DNA of 64,000 nucleotides from Ramlibacter terrae (GTDB taxonomy: Bacteria > Pseudomonadota > Gammaproteobacteria > Burkholderiales > Burkholderiaceae_C), in NCBI GenBank assembly GCA_013127575.1, contig CP053418.1, forward strand, positions 868,001-932,000, written 5' to 3'. The notes under the pieces are model-generated. The model saw only the letters and a program-made list of their open reading frames with translations. It was not told the DNA's origin and made no database searches. Shown in pieces: positions 23,007-33,314 of this stretch (within the stretch, counting starts at the first letter, position 1; each line of letters opens with the position of its first letter). The translations under genes were made by a program, and so were the position numbers.

Positions 23007-23272
23007 ATGGGTTTGATTATTTGGTTGATCGTTGGCGGTATCGTCGGCTGGCTGGCCAGCCTGGTCATGCGCACGGACGGCCAGCAGGGCATCCTGCTGA
23101 ACGTGATCGTGGGTATCGTCGGCGCGTTCTGGGCGGCTGGCTGATCTCCCCGCTGGTGGGCGTGGGCACCATCAATGACGGCATCAGCATCGGCTCGGTC
23201 CTCGTCTCGCTGGTCGGCGCGGTCATCCTGCTGGCCATCGTGAACCTGTTCCGCCGCGGCCGCGTTCGCTAA
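23007..23272 (+). CDS. GlsB/YeaQ/YmgE family membrane protein
   Basis: Small stress-associated membrane protein of about 88 residues. It starts MGLIIWLIVGGIVGWLASLV and has the family core MRTDGQQGILLNVIVGIVGA, then GWLISPLVGVGTINDG and a third hydrophobic segment ending NLFRRGRVR. A frame break at 23133 restores TTCCTGGGC from TTCTGGGC. An intrinsic terminator follows 20 bases after the stop, so it is a single-gene unit. Confidence 0.9.
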
Positions 23273-23292
23273 GCGACCGCCACTGCGTGAAG

Positions 23293-23318
23293 AAGCCGGG
23301 CTTGCCCGGCTTTTTCTT
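23293..23318 (+). terminator. Intrinsic terminator after the GlsB-like gene
   Basis: AAGCCGGGC, loop TTG and GCCCGGCTT form a strong stem followed by TTTTTCTTT. It lies 20 bases after the stop codon at 23272. Confidence 0.88.
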
Positions 23319-23419
23319 TGCCCGAACGGCTCACCCGACTCTCCCTACCGCCGCTGGCGCCATGTTCCCACGACGCGGTCGCGCGCTGCGCACGACCATG
23401 TCCTGAAGGAGCAAGCAAC

Positions 23420-23676
23420 ATGGCCATTGGCAACCGGCCGCGCATCACGCGGCGTTTCGCGATCGAGGTGCCGAAAGGCACGGCGCGCGTCCCGAGCGCG
23501 TCGACAGCAGCGTGCAGGTCCGCTGCGCGGCCGGCAGCCTCTGGATCACGCACGACGGCGACTGCAAGGACGTCGTGCTCGGCGCGCAGGAGACGTACAG
23601 CGCCGAGCGCAAGCAGGCCATGCACCTGTTCGCCCTCGAGCCCTGCGTCCCGGAACTGGAGTTCCGGGACGACTAG
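23420..23676 (+). CDS. DUF2917 domain protein
   Basis: About 85 residues. It starts MAIGNRPRITRRFAIEVPKG and, after one frame break near 23493, contains VRCAAGSLWITHDGDCKDVV and LGAQETYSAERK, the cupin-like core of DUF2917. It ends VPELEFRDD. Function of the family is unknown. GAAGGAG precedes the ATG. Its stop overlaps the stop of the convergent Bug gene. Confidence 0.8.
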
Positions 23677-24644
23677 TCGATCCTGATGTTGGCGGCGGAG
23701 ACCACTTGGGCCCAGCGCTTGCGCTCGGCCGCGAAGAACTGGTCCTGCTCCGCCGGCGTCATCGTCACCACCTCCGCCCCCTGCCCGGCCAGCCGCGCAC
23801 GCACGTCGGCGCTGCGGATCGCGGTGATCAGCGCGGTATTCAGCTTCTGCACGATCGCATCGGGCGTCGCCTTGGGCACGAGCACGCCCTGCCACGTCCC
23901 GGACTCGAAGCCGGCGATGCCTTGTTCGGCGATCGTCGGCACGTCGCCGATCAGCGGCATGCGCGTCTTCTTCGACACGCCCAGCACCTTCAGCTTGCCG
24001 CTCTGCACGTGCGGCAGCGTGGCCAGCATGCCGTTCATCAGCAGCTGGGTCTGGCCGCCGATGGTGTCCTGGATCGCACGGATGCCGCCCTTGTAGGGCA
24101 CGTACTGCCAGCGCGCGCCGCTCGCGCGTTCCAGAGCCACGCCGGCCGGGTGCGGCGCGCTGCCGGTGGCGGTGACGGCGAAGTTCAGGTCCTTCTGCTT
24201 CGACAGCGCGACCAGTTCCTTCAGGTTGTTGGCCGGCACCGAGGGGTGCACGGCCAGCAGGTGCGGCGAGTAGGCCAGCATCGTCACGCCGCGCAGGTCC
24301 TTGCTCGGGTCGAAGGCCAGCTTGGTGTAGACCGAAGGCGTGATCGCCAGCGCGCCCACGTCGCACAACAGGAACGTGTAGCCGTCCGGCGCCGACTTGG
24401 CGACGAAGTCCGTGCCCAGGTTGCCGTTGGCGCCGGCCTTGTTCTCGACGATCACCGACGTCTTGAGCATGTCGCCCAGCAGGGTCTGGATCGAGCGGGC
24501 GATGATGTCCGACGAGCCGCCCGGCGGGTAGGGCACGACGATGCGGATCGGCTTCGAAGGCCAGGCATCGGTCTGGGCGAAGGCGGCGGGTGCCGCGATG
24601 GCGGCGGCGGTGGACAGCAGGGCCTGGCGGCGGGTGATCGTCAT
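23673..24644 (-). CDS. Bug-family tripartite tricarboxylate binding protein
   Basis: A 323-residue periplasmic solute receptor of the TctC/Bug family. Signal peptide MTITRRQALLSTAAAIAAPA, then the family opening WPSKPIRIVVPYPPGGSSDI, VIVENKAGANGNLGTDFVAK and VPYKGG. The frame is intact. No tctA/tctB membrane genes are nearby, as usual for orphan Bug proteins. It sits upstream of the exported lactonase, in an operon with aldarate genes, so a sugar acid is a plausible ligand. Confidence 0.9.
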   Translation of the reverse strand: MTITRRQALLSTAAAIAAPAAFAQTDAWPSKPIRIVVPYPPGGSSDIIARSIQTLLGDMLKTSVIVENKAGANGNLGTDFVAKSAPDGYTFLLCDVGALAITPSVYTKLAFDPSKDLRGVTMLAYSPHLLAVHPSVPANNLKELVALSKQKDLNFAVTATGSAPHPAGVALERASGARWQYVPYKGGIRAIQDTIGGQTQLLMNGMLATLPHVQSGKLKVLGVSKKTRMPLIGDVPTIAEQGIAGFESGTWQGVLVPKATPDAIVQKLNTALITAIRSADVRARLAGQGAEVVTMTPAEQDQFFAAERKRWAQVVSAANIRID

Positions 24645-24669
24645 GCGGGTCTCCGGTGTGTTGTCGGGA

Positions 24670-25777
24670 TCAGGCAGCGCCGTGGCTTTCCACGTACAGC
24701 GCGTAGAGCGAATGGCAGGAGGCCATGTACAGGCGGTTGTTCTTCGGGCCGCCGAAGGTGAGGTTGGCGCAGCGCTCGGGCAGCCGGACGAAGCCGATGG
24801 CCTTGCCTTGCGGGTTGAACACCATCACGCCGTCGAGGTCCTCGGAGCGGCCGCGCAGCTGGAAGACCTTGCGGCCGCCGACATCACTCGGTTCGGCGGC
24901 CAGCGCGCCGTTGCTGCCCCAGCCGCACCACAGGTTGCCGTCGCGGTCGACCTTGAAGCCGTCGAGCGCGCCCTGGTCGGCCGCGTCGATCAGCTTGGTC
25001 TTGCCGGACAGCGTGTGGTCCGCGCCGACGTCGTAGCTCCAGATGCTGCGGTTGGGCGTGCCGCGCCACTCCACCACGTACAGCTTCTTCTCGTCGGGCG
25101 AGAAGGCGAGGCCGTTCGGGTTGACGAGGTCCGTCAACACCGCGGTGATCTTGCCGTCGCTGCCGATGCGGTAGACGTTGGTGGTCGCCTGCTCGGGCTT
25201 GGCGCGCGCGCCTTCCCATTCGCCGTTGATGCCGAACAGCGGGTCTGTGAACCAGACGCTGTCGTCGGACTTCACCACCACGTCGTTGGGCGCGTTCAGG
25301 CGCTTGCCCTCGAAGCTGTCGGCCAGCACGGTGATGCGGCCGTCGCGCTCGGTGCGCACCACGCGGCGCGCCACCGAGTGCTCGCAGGTGATAAGGCGCC
25401 CCCGGCGGTCACGCGCGTTGCCGTTGGCCCAGCCGGCGTTGGCGCGGAAGACGGTGAACGCGCCCGTCTTCTCGTCGAACTTCATGATCCGGTTGTTGGG
25501 GATGTCGCTGACCAGTACGTAGCCTTCGGGGAAGTACACCGGCCCCTCGGCCCAGCGCATGCCGGTGGCCACCTGCTCCAGCGTGCTGCTGTAGATGCGG
25601 TAGCGCGCGAAGCTCGGGTCGAGCACCAGCACCGCCGGATCGGGGTAGCGCTGGTTGGGCGTGAACGGAAATGCCCTGGGCGAGCGCGTTGCCGCCGAGC
25701 GCGCCCAGGCCGGTGGCCGCGATCGCCTTCAGCAGGCGGCGGCGGGGCAGCTCCCGGTGCCGTTGTTCTTGTTGCAT
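24670..25777 (-). CDS. Tat-exported SMP-30/gluconolactonase-like lactonase
   Basis: Beta-propeller lactonase of the SMP-30/gluconolactonase family. The N-terminus RRRLLKAIAATGLGALGG is a twin-arginine signal peptide. The propeller follows with MRWAEGPVYFPEGYVLVSDI, EGKRLNAPNDVVVKSDD (metal ligands Glu/Asn), GLAFSPDEKKLYVVEWRG and DRDGNLWCGWGSNG. About 368 residues; one frame break near 25668. A cytosolic paralogue is at 36129. It likely opens an aldonate or aldarate lactone in the periplasm. Confidence 0.87.
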
Positions 25778-25835
25778 GGAGTCTCCTCGATCGTTGTTGC
25801 GGCAGCCGGCCGCGCGGTGGCCCCGTGGCCCGGGT

Positions 25836-27273
25836 TCAGGCCTGCGTGTAGGCGGTCTTGACGGTGGTGTAGAACTCCGCCGCGTACCGGCCCTGCTCGC
25901 GCGGCCCGTAGCTCGAACCCTTGCGGCCGCCGAAAGGCACGTGGTAGTCGACGCCCGCCGTGGGCAGGTTGACCATCACCATGCCGGCCTGCGAATGGCG
26001 CTTGAAGTGCGTGGCGTGCTTCAGCGACGTGGTGGCGATGCCGGCGGCCAGGCCGAACTCGGTGTCGTTGGCCATCGCCAGCGCTTCCTCGTAGTCCCCG
26101 GCGCGCAGCACGCTCATGACCGGGCCGAAGATCTCTTCGCGGTTGATGCGCATGGCGGCGGAGGTTTCGGCGAAGAGGGCGGGGCGCAGGTAGTAGCCGG
26201 GCGCGCCGTCGCCGTTGCGTTCGATCGCTTCGCCGCCCGTGACCAGCCGTGCGCCTTCGCCCTTGCCGATGGCGATGTATTCCAGGTCCTGCTTCAGTTG
26301 CTTGTCGTCGACCACGGGGCCGACGTCGGTGCCGGCCTTGCGCGCGTCGTCCACCTTCAGTGCCTGCATGCGTTCGGCGAGCGCCGCGACGAAGCGGTCG
26401 TGGATGCCTTCCGTGACGATCAGGCGCGAGGACGCGGTGCAGCGCTGGCCGGTGGAGAAGAAGCCGCTGTTCAGCGCGGCATTCACCGCGACGTTCAGGT
26501 CGGCGTCGTCCAGCACCACCATCGGGTTCTTGCCGCCCATCTCGAGCTGGAACTTCGCCATGCGCGCGACGCAGGCGGCCGCGATGCGCTGGCCGGTGGC
26601 GACCGAGCCGGTGAAGCTGATGGCGTTGACGCGCTTGTCGTCCAGCAGCACTGGCCCACTTCGGAGCCGCGGCCCATCACCGGGTTGAACACGCCGGCCG
26701 GCAGGCCCGCGCGGTGCAGGATGTCGGCGAGCGCCAGGCGCTGCCGGGCACGAGGTCGGCGGGCTTGAGCACCACGGTGTTGCCGAAGGCCAGCGCCGGC
26801 GCGATCTTCCACGCGGGAATGGCGATGGGGAAGTTCCACGGCGTGATCAGCCCGACCACGCCAATCGGCTCGCGAGTGACTTCCACGCCGACGCCGGGCC
26901 GCACCGAAGGCACCACTTCGCCGCCGACGCGCAGCGCCTCGCCGGCGAAGAACTTGAAGATGTTGCCGGCGCGGCCGACTTCGCCGATCGCCTCGGGCAG
27001 CGTCTTGCCTTCTTCCCGGGCCAGGAGGTCGCCCAGCTCGTTGCGGCGCGCGAGGATCTCGGCGCCGGCGGCGTCGAGGATGTCGAAGCGCTGCTGGGGA
27101 GTCGAACCGCCCCGGGCCGCTAGCGCCACGGCCGCTGCCGCGATGGCGGCGAGCGCCTGTTCCGTGTCGGCCTGCGCATATTCGCCGACGACGTCACGCG
27201 TGTCGGACGGGTTGATGTTGGTGCGCGTGCGCGAAGATTCGACCCACTCGCCGGCGATGAGGTTCTTGAACAT
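25836..27273 (-). CDS. Aldehyde dehydrogenase, likely 2-oxoglutarate semialdehyde dehydrogenase
   Basis: NAD(P)-dependent aldehyde dehydrogenase of about 479 residues. It has LITPWNFPIAIPAWKIAPAL, LEMGGKNPMVVLDDADL (general-base Glu), the catalytic Cys in STGQRCTASSR and REEIFGPVMSVL written NREEIFGPVMSVL. Next to glucarate dehydratase and KdgD the expected substrate is 2,5-dioxopentanoate, giving 2-oxoglutarate. Frame breaks at about 26742 (CCTGGGCG read CCTGGCG) and 26650 (CCAGG read CCAG). The start MFKNLIAGEWVESSRTR at 27273 is typical. Confidence 0.88.
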
Positions 27274-27290
27274 GGTTTCTTCCTTGACGG

Positions 27291-28616
27291 TTATCTGACC
27301 AGCGCCGGCCGCTTCGGGTCGAACTTCCAGTCGGGCACGAGGAACTGCATGGCGATCGCGTCGTCGCGCGCGCCCAGCCCGTGCTGCTGGTACAGCGCAT
27401 TGGCCTTCTGCAGCTCGCCTTCGTCGATCTCGATGCCGAGGCCCGGTTTCTTCGGCACCTCGACGTAGCCGCCGCGGATCTGCAGCGGGTCTTTCGTCAG
27501 GCGCTGGCCGTCCTGCCAGATCCAGTGCGTGTCGATGGCGGTCACCTTGCCGGGCGCCGCGGCGCCGACGTGGGTGAACATCGCCAGCGAGATGTCGAAG
27601 TGGTTGTTGGAGTGCGAGCCCGAGGTCAGGCCCCAGTCGCGGCAGGTCTGCGCCACGCGCACCGAGCCGGCCATGGTCCAGAAGTGCGGGTCGGCCAGCG
27701 GGATGTCGACCGACTGCAGCGCGAGCGAGTGCGCCAGCTGGCGCCAGTCGGTGGCGACCATGTTGGTGGCGGTCGGCAGGCCGGTGGCGCGGCGGAACTC
27801 CGCCATCACCTCGCGCCCCGAGAAACCGTCTTCGGCGCCGCACGGGTCTTCGGCATAGGCGACCACGCCCTGCATCCGGCGGCCCGGGCGGATCGCGTCC
27901 TTCAGCAGCCAGCCGCCGTTGGGGTCGAGCGTCACGCGGGCTTCGGGGAAGCGTTCGTGCAGCGCGGTCACCGCGTCGACTTCCTCGTCGCCGCGCAGCA
28001 CGCCGCCCTTGAGCTTGAAGTCCCGGAAGCCGTAGCGCGCCTGCGCCGCTTCGGCCAGGCGCACGACGGCTTCGGGCGTCATCGCCTCTTCGTGGCGCAG
28101 GCGCGACCAGTCGTCCTGCGCCTCCGGCTCGCTGGCGTACGGCAGGTTCGTCTTCTTCCGGTCGCCCACGTAGAACAGGTAGCCGAGCATCTGCACGGCA
28201 TCGCGCTGCTGGCCTTCGCCGAGCAGCGCCGCCACCGGCACGCCGAGGTGCTGGCCCCGGAGGTCGAGCAGCGCGGATTCCACGGCAGTGACCGCATGGA
28301 TCGTCGTGCGCAGGTCGAAGGTCTGCAGGCCGCGGCCGCCGCTGTCGCGGTCGGCGAACTGCGTGCGCATCGCGTTCAGGATCGCCTGCAGGTCGCCGAC
28401 GGTGCGGCCTTCCACCAGCGGCCGCGCGTCTTCCAGCGTCTGCCGGATCTTCTCGCCGCCGGGCACCTCGCCCAGGCCCGTGTGGCCGGCGTTGTCGGTG
28501 ACGATGACGATGTTGCGCGTGAAGAAGGGGGCGTGCGCCCCCGAGAGATTGAGCAGCATGCCGTCGCGGCCGGCGACCGGCACGACGCGCATGCGCGTGA
28601 CGACGGGAGAGGGCAT
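27291..28616 (-). CDS. gudD: Glucarate dehydratase
   Basis: Enolase-superfamily dehydratase that turns D-glucarate into 5-dehydro-4-deoxyglucarate. The 441-residue protein has [14 protein letters not shown] (catalytic Lys pair), the metal ligands in LDPNGGW and [21 protein letters not shown] and the catalytic His in [11 protein letters not shown]. It starts [20 protein letters not shown]. The frame is intact. It lies 17 bases upstream of the aldehyde dehydrogenase and two bases after the Bug gene. Confidence 0.94.
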   Translation of the reverse strand: MPSPVVTRMRVVPVAGRDGMLLNLSGAHAPFFTRNIVIVTDNAGHTGLGEVPGGEKIRQTLEDARPLVEGRTVGDLQAILNAMRTQFADRDSGGRGLQTFDLRTTIHAVTAVESALLDLRGQHLGVPVAALLGEGQQRDAVQMLGYLFYVGDRKKTNLPYASEPEAQDDWSRLRHEEAMTPEAVVRLAEAAQARYGFRDFKLKGGVLRGDEEVDAVTALHERFPEARVTLDPNGGWLLKDAIRPGRRMQGVVAYAEDPCGAEDGFSGREVMAEFRRATGLPTATNMVATDWRQLAHSLALQSVDIPLADPHFWTMAGSVRVAQTCRDWGLTSGSHSNNHFDISLAMFTHVGAAAPGKVTAIDTHWIWQDGQRLTKDPLQIRGGYVEVPKKPGLGIEIDEGELQKANALYQQHGLGARDDAIAMQFLVPDWKFDPKRPALVR

Positions 28617-28618
28617 CG

Positions 28619-29574
28619 TCAGTCGGCGGTGATCTTGCGGGTTTCGATCAGGTTCTTCCAGCGCGCGAACTCGGTGGCCTGGTAGGCGCTGAACTGCTCG
28701 GGCGTGTTGGCGACGATCTCGAACCCTTGCGCCACCAGCTTGTCCTTGACGGCGGGATCGTTGAGCGAGCTCACGAGCGCGGCGTGGAGCTTCGCCTTGA
28801 CGTCCGCGGGCAGCCCCTTGGGCGCGGCCACGGCCTGCCACGACTGCACTTCGGAGCCCTTGACGCCCAGTTCGTCCAGCGTCGGCACGTCGGGCAGCAG
28901 CGTCGAGCGCTTGGCCGACGCGACGGCGAGCGCGCGCACCTTGCCACCCTTGATGTGCTGGATGATCGCGTTGATGTTGACGAAGCCGGCGTCGACGGCC
29001 GCCGAGCAGGTCGTTGATGGCGGGCGCGCCGCCCTTGTACGGGATGTGCAGGCCCGGGTGCCGCTCTGCTGCCAGAACAGTTCGGCCGAGAGGTGGTCCG
29101 ACGAGCCGTTGCCGGCCGAAGCGAAGCTCACCTTGCCGGGCGTCTTCTTCAGCGCGGCAGCATGTCGGGAATGCTCTTGATCGGCGAGTTGACCGGCACG
29201 ACCAGCACGTTGGGCGCCTGCACGGCGACGGTGAGCAGGTCGAAGTCCTTCAGCGCGTCGTACTGCACCCCCTTGATCAGGTGCGGCGCGATCACGAACG
29301 GGCCGAGCGACGAAACGAACAGCGTGTAGCCGTCGGCCGGCGCGCGCTTGACGAGCGCCGCGCCGATGGTGCCGGTGGCGCCGGCCTTGTTGTCGACGAC
29401 GAAGCTGCCGCCCAGCTTCTTCGGCAGTTCCTGCGCCAGCACGCGGGCGATGGAATCGGTCGAGCCACCCGGCGGGAACGGCACGATCATCGTGACCGGC
29501 TTGTCGCCGGGATAGGTCTGCGCGCCGACGGCGGCAGAGAACGCGAGGGCCAGGCCCAGCAGGATCGTCTTCAT
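28619..29574 (-). CDS. Bug-family tripartite tricarboxylate binding protein
   Basis: Periplasmic solute receptor of about 318 residues. Signal peptide [19 protein letters not shown], then [60 protein letters not shown] and [20 protein letters not shown]. Frame breaks at about 29155, 29060 and 29000. It sits between kdgD and gudD in one minus-strand run, so its ligand may be glucarate, galactarate or a related acid. Confidence 0.88.
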
Positions 29575-29600
29575 GCTTGTCTCCTTTGGAATGGTTGCTC

Positions 29601-30513
29601 TTATTGCGCGCCGAGCGTGCGGATCAGCGCGGCGAGTTCTTCCACCTCGGCCGGCTTCCAGGTCCGACAGCGGCGGGCGCACCGGGCCGGCCGTCTTGCC
29701 GACGATGGTGGCGCCGGCCTTGACGATGGACACGGCGTAGCCTTCGCCCTTGTTGCGGATCGCGAGGTACGGCAGGAAGAAGTCGTTGATCAGGCGGCTG
29801 ACCGTGGTCTGGTCGCCGCTGGCGTAGGCGTTGTAGAACTCGATCGCCGTGCGCGGGATGAAGTTGAAGACCGCCGACGAATAGGTGGGCACGCCCGGGG
29901 CCTTGTACGCATTGGCGTAGACCTCGTGCGTCGGCATGCCGCCGATGTAGACGAAACGGTCGCCCAGCTGCTGGCGGATGGAGACGATGCGCTCGATGTC
30001 GCCCAGCCCGTCCTTGAAGCCGATCAGGTTCGGGCAACGCTCGGCCAGCTTCAGCAGCGAGGCGGCGGTGAGCTTGGTGGCGCCCCGGTTGTAGACGATC
30101 ACGCCGATCTTCACGCTCTTGCAGACCGCCTCGACGTGCTGCACCAGGCCGTCCTGCGTGGCTTCGGTCAGGTAGTGCGGCAGCAGCAGCACGCCTTGCG
30201 CGCCGTTGCGCTCGGCTTCCTGCGCGTACCTGATGGCCAGCGTGGTGCCGCCACCGGCGCCGCCGACGATGGGCACGCGGCCCCGGCAGGTTTCCGCGGC
30301 CGTCTTGATGACGGCGGCGTACTCGGTCGGCTCCAGCGAGAAGAACTCACCGGTGCCGCCCGCGGCGAACAGCACCGTGGCGCCGTACGGCATCAGCCAT
30401 TCGAGCCGCTCGGTGTAGCCGCGCGGTTCGAAGCGCAGCTGCGCGTCGAAATCGGTCAGCGGAAAGGAAAGCAGGCCCGAGGAAAGGGCGGTCTTGAGTT
30501 CGTTCGGCGACAT
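29601..30513 (-). CDS. kdgD: 5-dehydro-4-deoxyglucarate dehydratase
   Basis: DapA-superfamily decarboxylating dehydratase giving 2,5-dioxopentanoate. It has [20 protein letters not shown], the catalytic Tyr at about 141 (VIVYNRG) and the Schiff-base Lys at about 167 ([11 protein letters not shown]). About 303 residues, normal. Start [18 protein letters not shown] at 30513; an in-frame ATG also lies at 30540. One frame break near 29660 precedes the C-terminal [10 protein letters not shown] possible GntR operator lies just upstream. Confidence 0.93.
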
Positions 30514-30530
30514 GTGGATTCCTGTCAAGA

Positions 30531-30548
30531 GATACGACATCGTACAAC
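30531..30548. promoter_or_regulatory. Possible GntR operator before kdgD
   Basis: TACGA and TCGTA flank a central CA, and on the minus strand the site reads TTGTACGATGTCGTATC. The octamer TTGTACGA also occurs in the site at 31362. It lies 18-35 bases before the kdgD start, where a repressor could act. The kdgD ATG at 30540 would fall inside it, favouring the start at 30513. Confidence 0.5.
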
Positions 30549-30594
30549 TCAGGCCGAGAATCAGCGGGAATATCCCCCAAGCCGAGGGGGAAAA

Positions 30595-31319
30595 CTAGCG
30601 GCCTTCCGCGGCCCGCCGCCGGCGCTCGCGGCTGTTGGCCGGTGGGTGCGCATGGCGGCCCGGGCCGCTTCCGGGTCCTGCCGGCTGATGGCGTCGACGA
30701 TGCTTTCGTGCTCGCTGTTGACGCGCCGCAGGTAGGCCTGCCGTTCGGGCGTCAGCGGTCCCGGCGGCTCCAGCCGGGCGCGCGGAATCATCATGCCGCC
30801 GAGCGTCGCCATCAGGTCGACGAAGTGGTGGTTCTGGGTCGCCTTGGCGATCTCCGGTGGAACTGGAAGTCGGGGCCGACGGCGTCGCGGCCTTCCTCCA
30901 GCGCGGCCGTGAAAGCGGCCAACGCGGCGCGCAGCGTGACCGGGTTCTCCGGGGTGCGGCGCACTGCCGCGAGGGCCGCACACTCGGTCTCCACCGCGAT
31001 GCGCAACTCCAGCACCGCGATCACGTCCTGCAGCGTGCCGAGCTGGTCGGGCGAGATGCGGAAGGTGGACGGATCGCCCATCCCGACCACGAAGGTGCCG
31101 ACGCCGTGGCGCGTCTCGACCAGCCCCGCCGCCTGCAGCCGGGAGATGGCTTCGCGCACCACACGGTGCGGCTGACGCCGAACTCCTCCATGATGGCCGC
31201 CTCGGTCGGCAGCTTGACCCCGGCGCCAGCGATCCTTCGCGGATCCGGCCGCTGAGCGCATCGACCACGTCGTGCGCCAGGCTGCGGGGGCGGCGCCTTG
31301 CCAGGCCAACGTCATTCAT
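30595..31319 (-). CDS. FadR-subfamily GntR transcription regulator
   Basis: Winged-helix regulator of about 240 residues. The HTH covers LAHDVVDALSGRIREGSLAP, KLPTEAAIMEEFGVS and VVREAISRLQAAGLVETRHG. The FCD ligand domain follows (VLELRIAVETECAALAAVRR, HHFVDLMATLGGMMI, SEHESIVDAISRQDPEAARA), with His and Asp residues that usually bind a metal and a carboxylate. Frame breaks at 31215, 31165, 30857 and 30641; the last two restore CACCTGG. It is divergent from udh and upstream of kdgD, so it probably represses both until a sugar acid binds. Confidence 0.88.
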
Positions 31320-31361
31320 CGGGAAAACCCTCTCATCTCGAACTTCCTGTGTACGGCATGC

Positions 31362-31372
31362 TTGTACGACAA
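31362..31372. promoter_or_regulatory. FadR-type operator TTGTACGACAA
   Basis: TTGT-ACG-ACAA is a perfect palindrome and matches the general FadR-subfamily pattern TNGTNNNACNA. It lies in the 104-base region between gntR and udh, about 50 bases before each start, so one bound dimer could control both. Confidence 0.6.
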
Positions 31373-31423
31373 CCTGAGAGATGTGACAAGAGTGCTGACC
31401 GCACTGTACGCCTTCCCACCACG

Positions 31424-32242
31424 ATGACCGCTGCCACGACCACCCCGCTTTCAGGCATGCGCCTGCTCCTCACCGGCGCAGCCGGCGCCCTCGGCCGCCA
31501 GTTGCGGCCGCGCCTGCGGGCCCGGTGCAGCCTGCTGCGGGTGAGCGACATGGCCGCCATGGACGCCGCCGCGCACGGCGAGGAGGTCGTGCAGGCGGCG
31601 CTCGAAGACAAGGCGGCCGTGCATGCGCTGGTCGAAGGCATCGACGCCATCGTCCACCGGGCGGCGTCTCCACCGAGCAGCCGTTCGACGTCATCCTGCC
31701 CGCCAACATCGTCGGCATGTACAACCTGTACGAGGCGGCGCGCCTGCACAAGGTCAAGCGCGTGCTGTTCGCCAGCTCCAACCACGTCACCGGCTTCTAC
31801 CGGCAGGACGAAGTGATCGACGCCACCATGCCGGTGCGGCCCGACGGTTACTACGGCATCTCGAAAGCGTTCGGCGAGAACATCTCGCGCTTCTATTTCG
31901 ACCGCTACGGCATCGAGACGGTCTGCATGCGCATCGGCTCCAGCTTCCCCGAGCCGAAGGACCGCCGCATGCTCGCCACTGGCTGAGCTACGACGACCTC
32001 GAGCGGCTGGTCGTCGCGGCCTTGAGCGCCCCGGTCGTCGGCCACAGCATCGTCTACGGCATGTCCGACAACACCACCACCGGTGGGACAACACGCCGGC
32101 GCGCCACATCGGCTACCGGCCGCAGGACAGTTCCGAGCCGTTCCGGGCGGCGGCCGAAGCGCGCCAGCCCGCCATCGACCTGCAGGACCCGACCGCCATC
32201 TACCGGGGCGGCGGGTACGTGCGCATCGGCCCTTTCGAGTGA
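31424..32242 (+). CDS. udh: Uronate dehydrogenase
   Basis: Short-chain NAD-dependent epimerase/dehydratase-fold enzyme of about 273 residues, oxidising glucuronate or galacturonate to the aldarolactone. The NAD motif is LLLTGAAGALGRQLRPRL; FASSNHVTGFY and the YGISK catalytic motif (Tyr/Lys) follow, with SRFYFDRYGIETVCMRIGSS. Frame breaks at 31659, 31977 and 32092 restore CACCTGG, ACCTGG and ACCTGG. Assignment to Udh rather than a sugar epimerase rests on the size and on the aldarate and TRAP neighbours. Confidence 0.85.
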
Positions 32243-32273
32243 ACCCTTTCCCCCAGACCCAACGGAGACCTCC

Positions 32274-33256
32274 ATGCAGAAACGACGCCACCTGATCCGG
32301 GCCGCCCTGTCCGCCGCCGCCTTCGCCTGCGTGGCGTTGCCGGCCACCGCCCAGACCATCACGCTCAAGGCCAGCGACGTGCACCCCGCCGGCTACCCGA
32401 ACGTGGTGGCCATCGAAAACCCGGGCAAGAAGCTCGAGACCGCCACCAAGGGCAAGATCAAGCTGCAGATGTTCCCCGGCGGCGTGCTGGGCAGCGAAAA
32501 GGAAGTGGTCGAGCAGACGCAGGTCGGCGCCATCCAGATCGCCCGCATCTCGCTGGGCGTGCTGGGCCCGGTCGTGCCCGACGTCAACGTCTTCAACATG
32601 CCCTTCGTCTTCCGCGACGAGGCGCACATGCGCAAGGTGATCGACGGCCCCATCGGCGCCGAGATCCTCGACAAGATCACCAACAGCCCGGCGCGGCTGG
32701 TGGCCCCGGGCTACATGGATTCCGGCTCGCGCAGCCTGTACACCAAGAAGCCGGTGCGCAAGCCCGAAGACCTGAAGGGCCAGAAGATCCGCATGATGGG
32801 CAACCCGCTGTTCGTCGACACGATGAACGCGATGGGCGGCAACGGCATCTCGATGGGCCACACCGAAGTGTTCGGCGCGCTGCAGACCGGCGTGATCGAC
32901 GGCGCCGAGAACAACCCGCCGACGCTCTTCACGTCGAACCAGTACACGACCGTCAAGTACTACACGCAGACCAACCACCTGATCATTCCCGAGATCTTCG
33001 TGATGTCGAAGGTCACTGGGACAAGCTGTCCAAGGACGAGCAGGAGATGGTGAAGAAGTTTTCGCGTGAAGCGCAGATGGAACAGCGCGGCCTGTGGGAC
33101 AAGAGCGTGGCCGAGTACACCCAGAAGCTCAAGGCCGCCGGCATCGAGTTCATCAACACCGACACCAAGCCCTTCTACGACGCCACCGCCCCGGTGCGCG
33201 CGAAGTACGGCGCGCAGTTCACCGACCTGATGAAGCGCATCAACGACGTCAAGTAA
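32274..33256 (+). CDS. dctP: TRAP transporter substrate-binding protein DctP
   Basis: Periplasmic receptor of a TRAP transporter, about 327 residues. Signal peptide MQKRRHLIRAALSAAAFACV, then TITLKASDVHPAGYPNVVAI, YTKKPVRKPEDLKGQKIRMM with the conserved Arg, and VIDGAENNPPTLFTSNQY. A frame break at 33017 restores ACCTGGGAC. RBS ACGGAG precedes the ATG by six bases. With udh upstream the ligand is probably a uronic acid. Confidence 0.92.
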
Positions 33257-33271
33257 GCCTCCCGCTTCCCC

Positions 33272-33305
33272 GACCGCGTGCAGCGCCGCACGCGGTCTTT
33301 TCTTT
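33272..33305 (+). terminator. Intrinsic terminator or attenuator after dctP
   Basis: GACCGCGTG pairs perfectly with CACGCGGTC around an 8-base loop, followed by TTTTCTTT. It lies 15 bases after the dctP stop and ahead of dctQM. Partial termination here would give more binding protein than membrane subunits, a common TRAP pattern. Confidence 0.8.
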
Positions 33306-33314
33306 CGCCAGACC

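Noticed and set aside
31424-32242. Sugar-nucleotide epimerase instead of uronate dehydrogenase
   Set aside because: Length of about 270 residues and the aldarate/TRAP neighbourhood fit uronate dehydrogenase better than a 320-340-residue epimerase.
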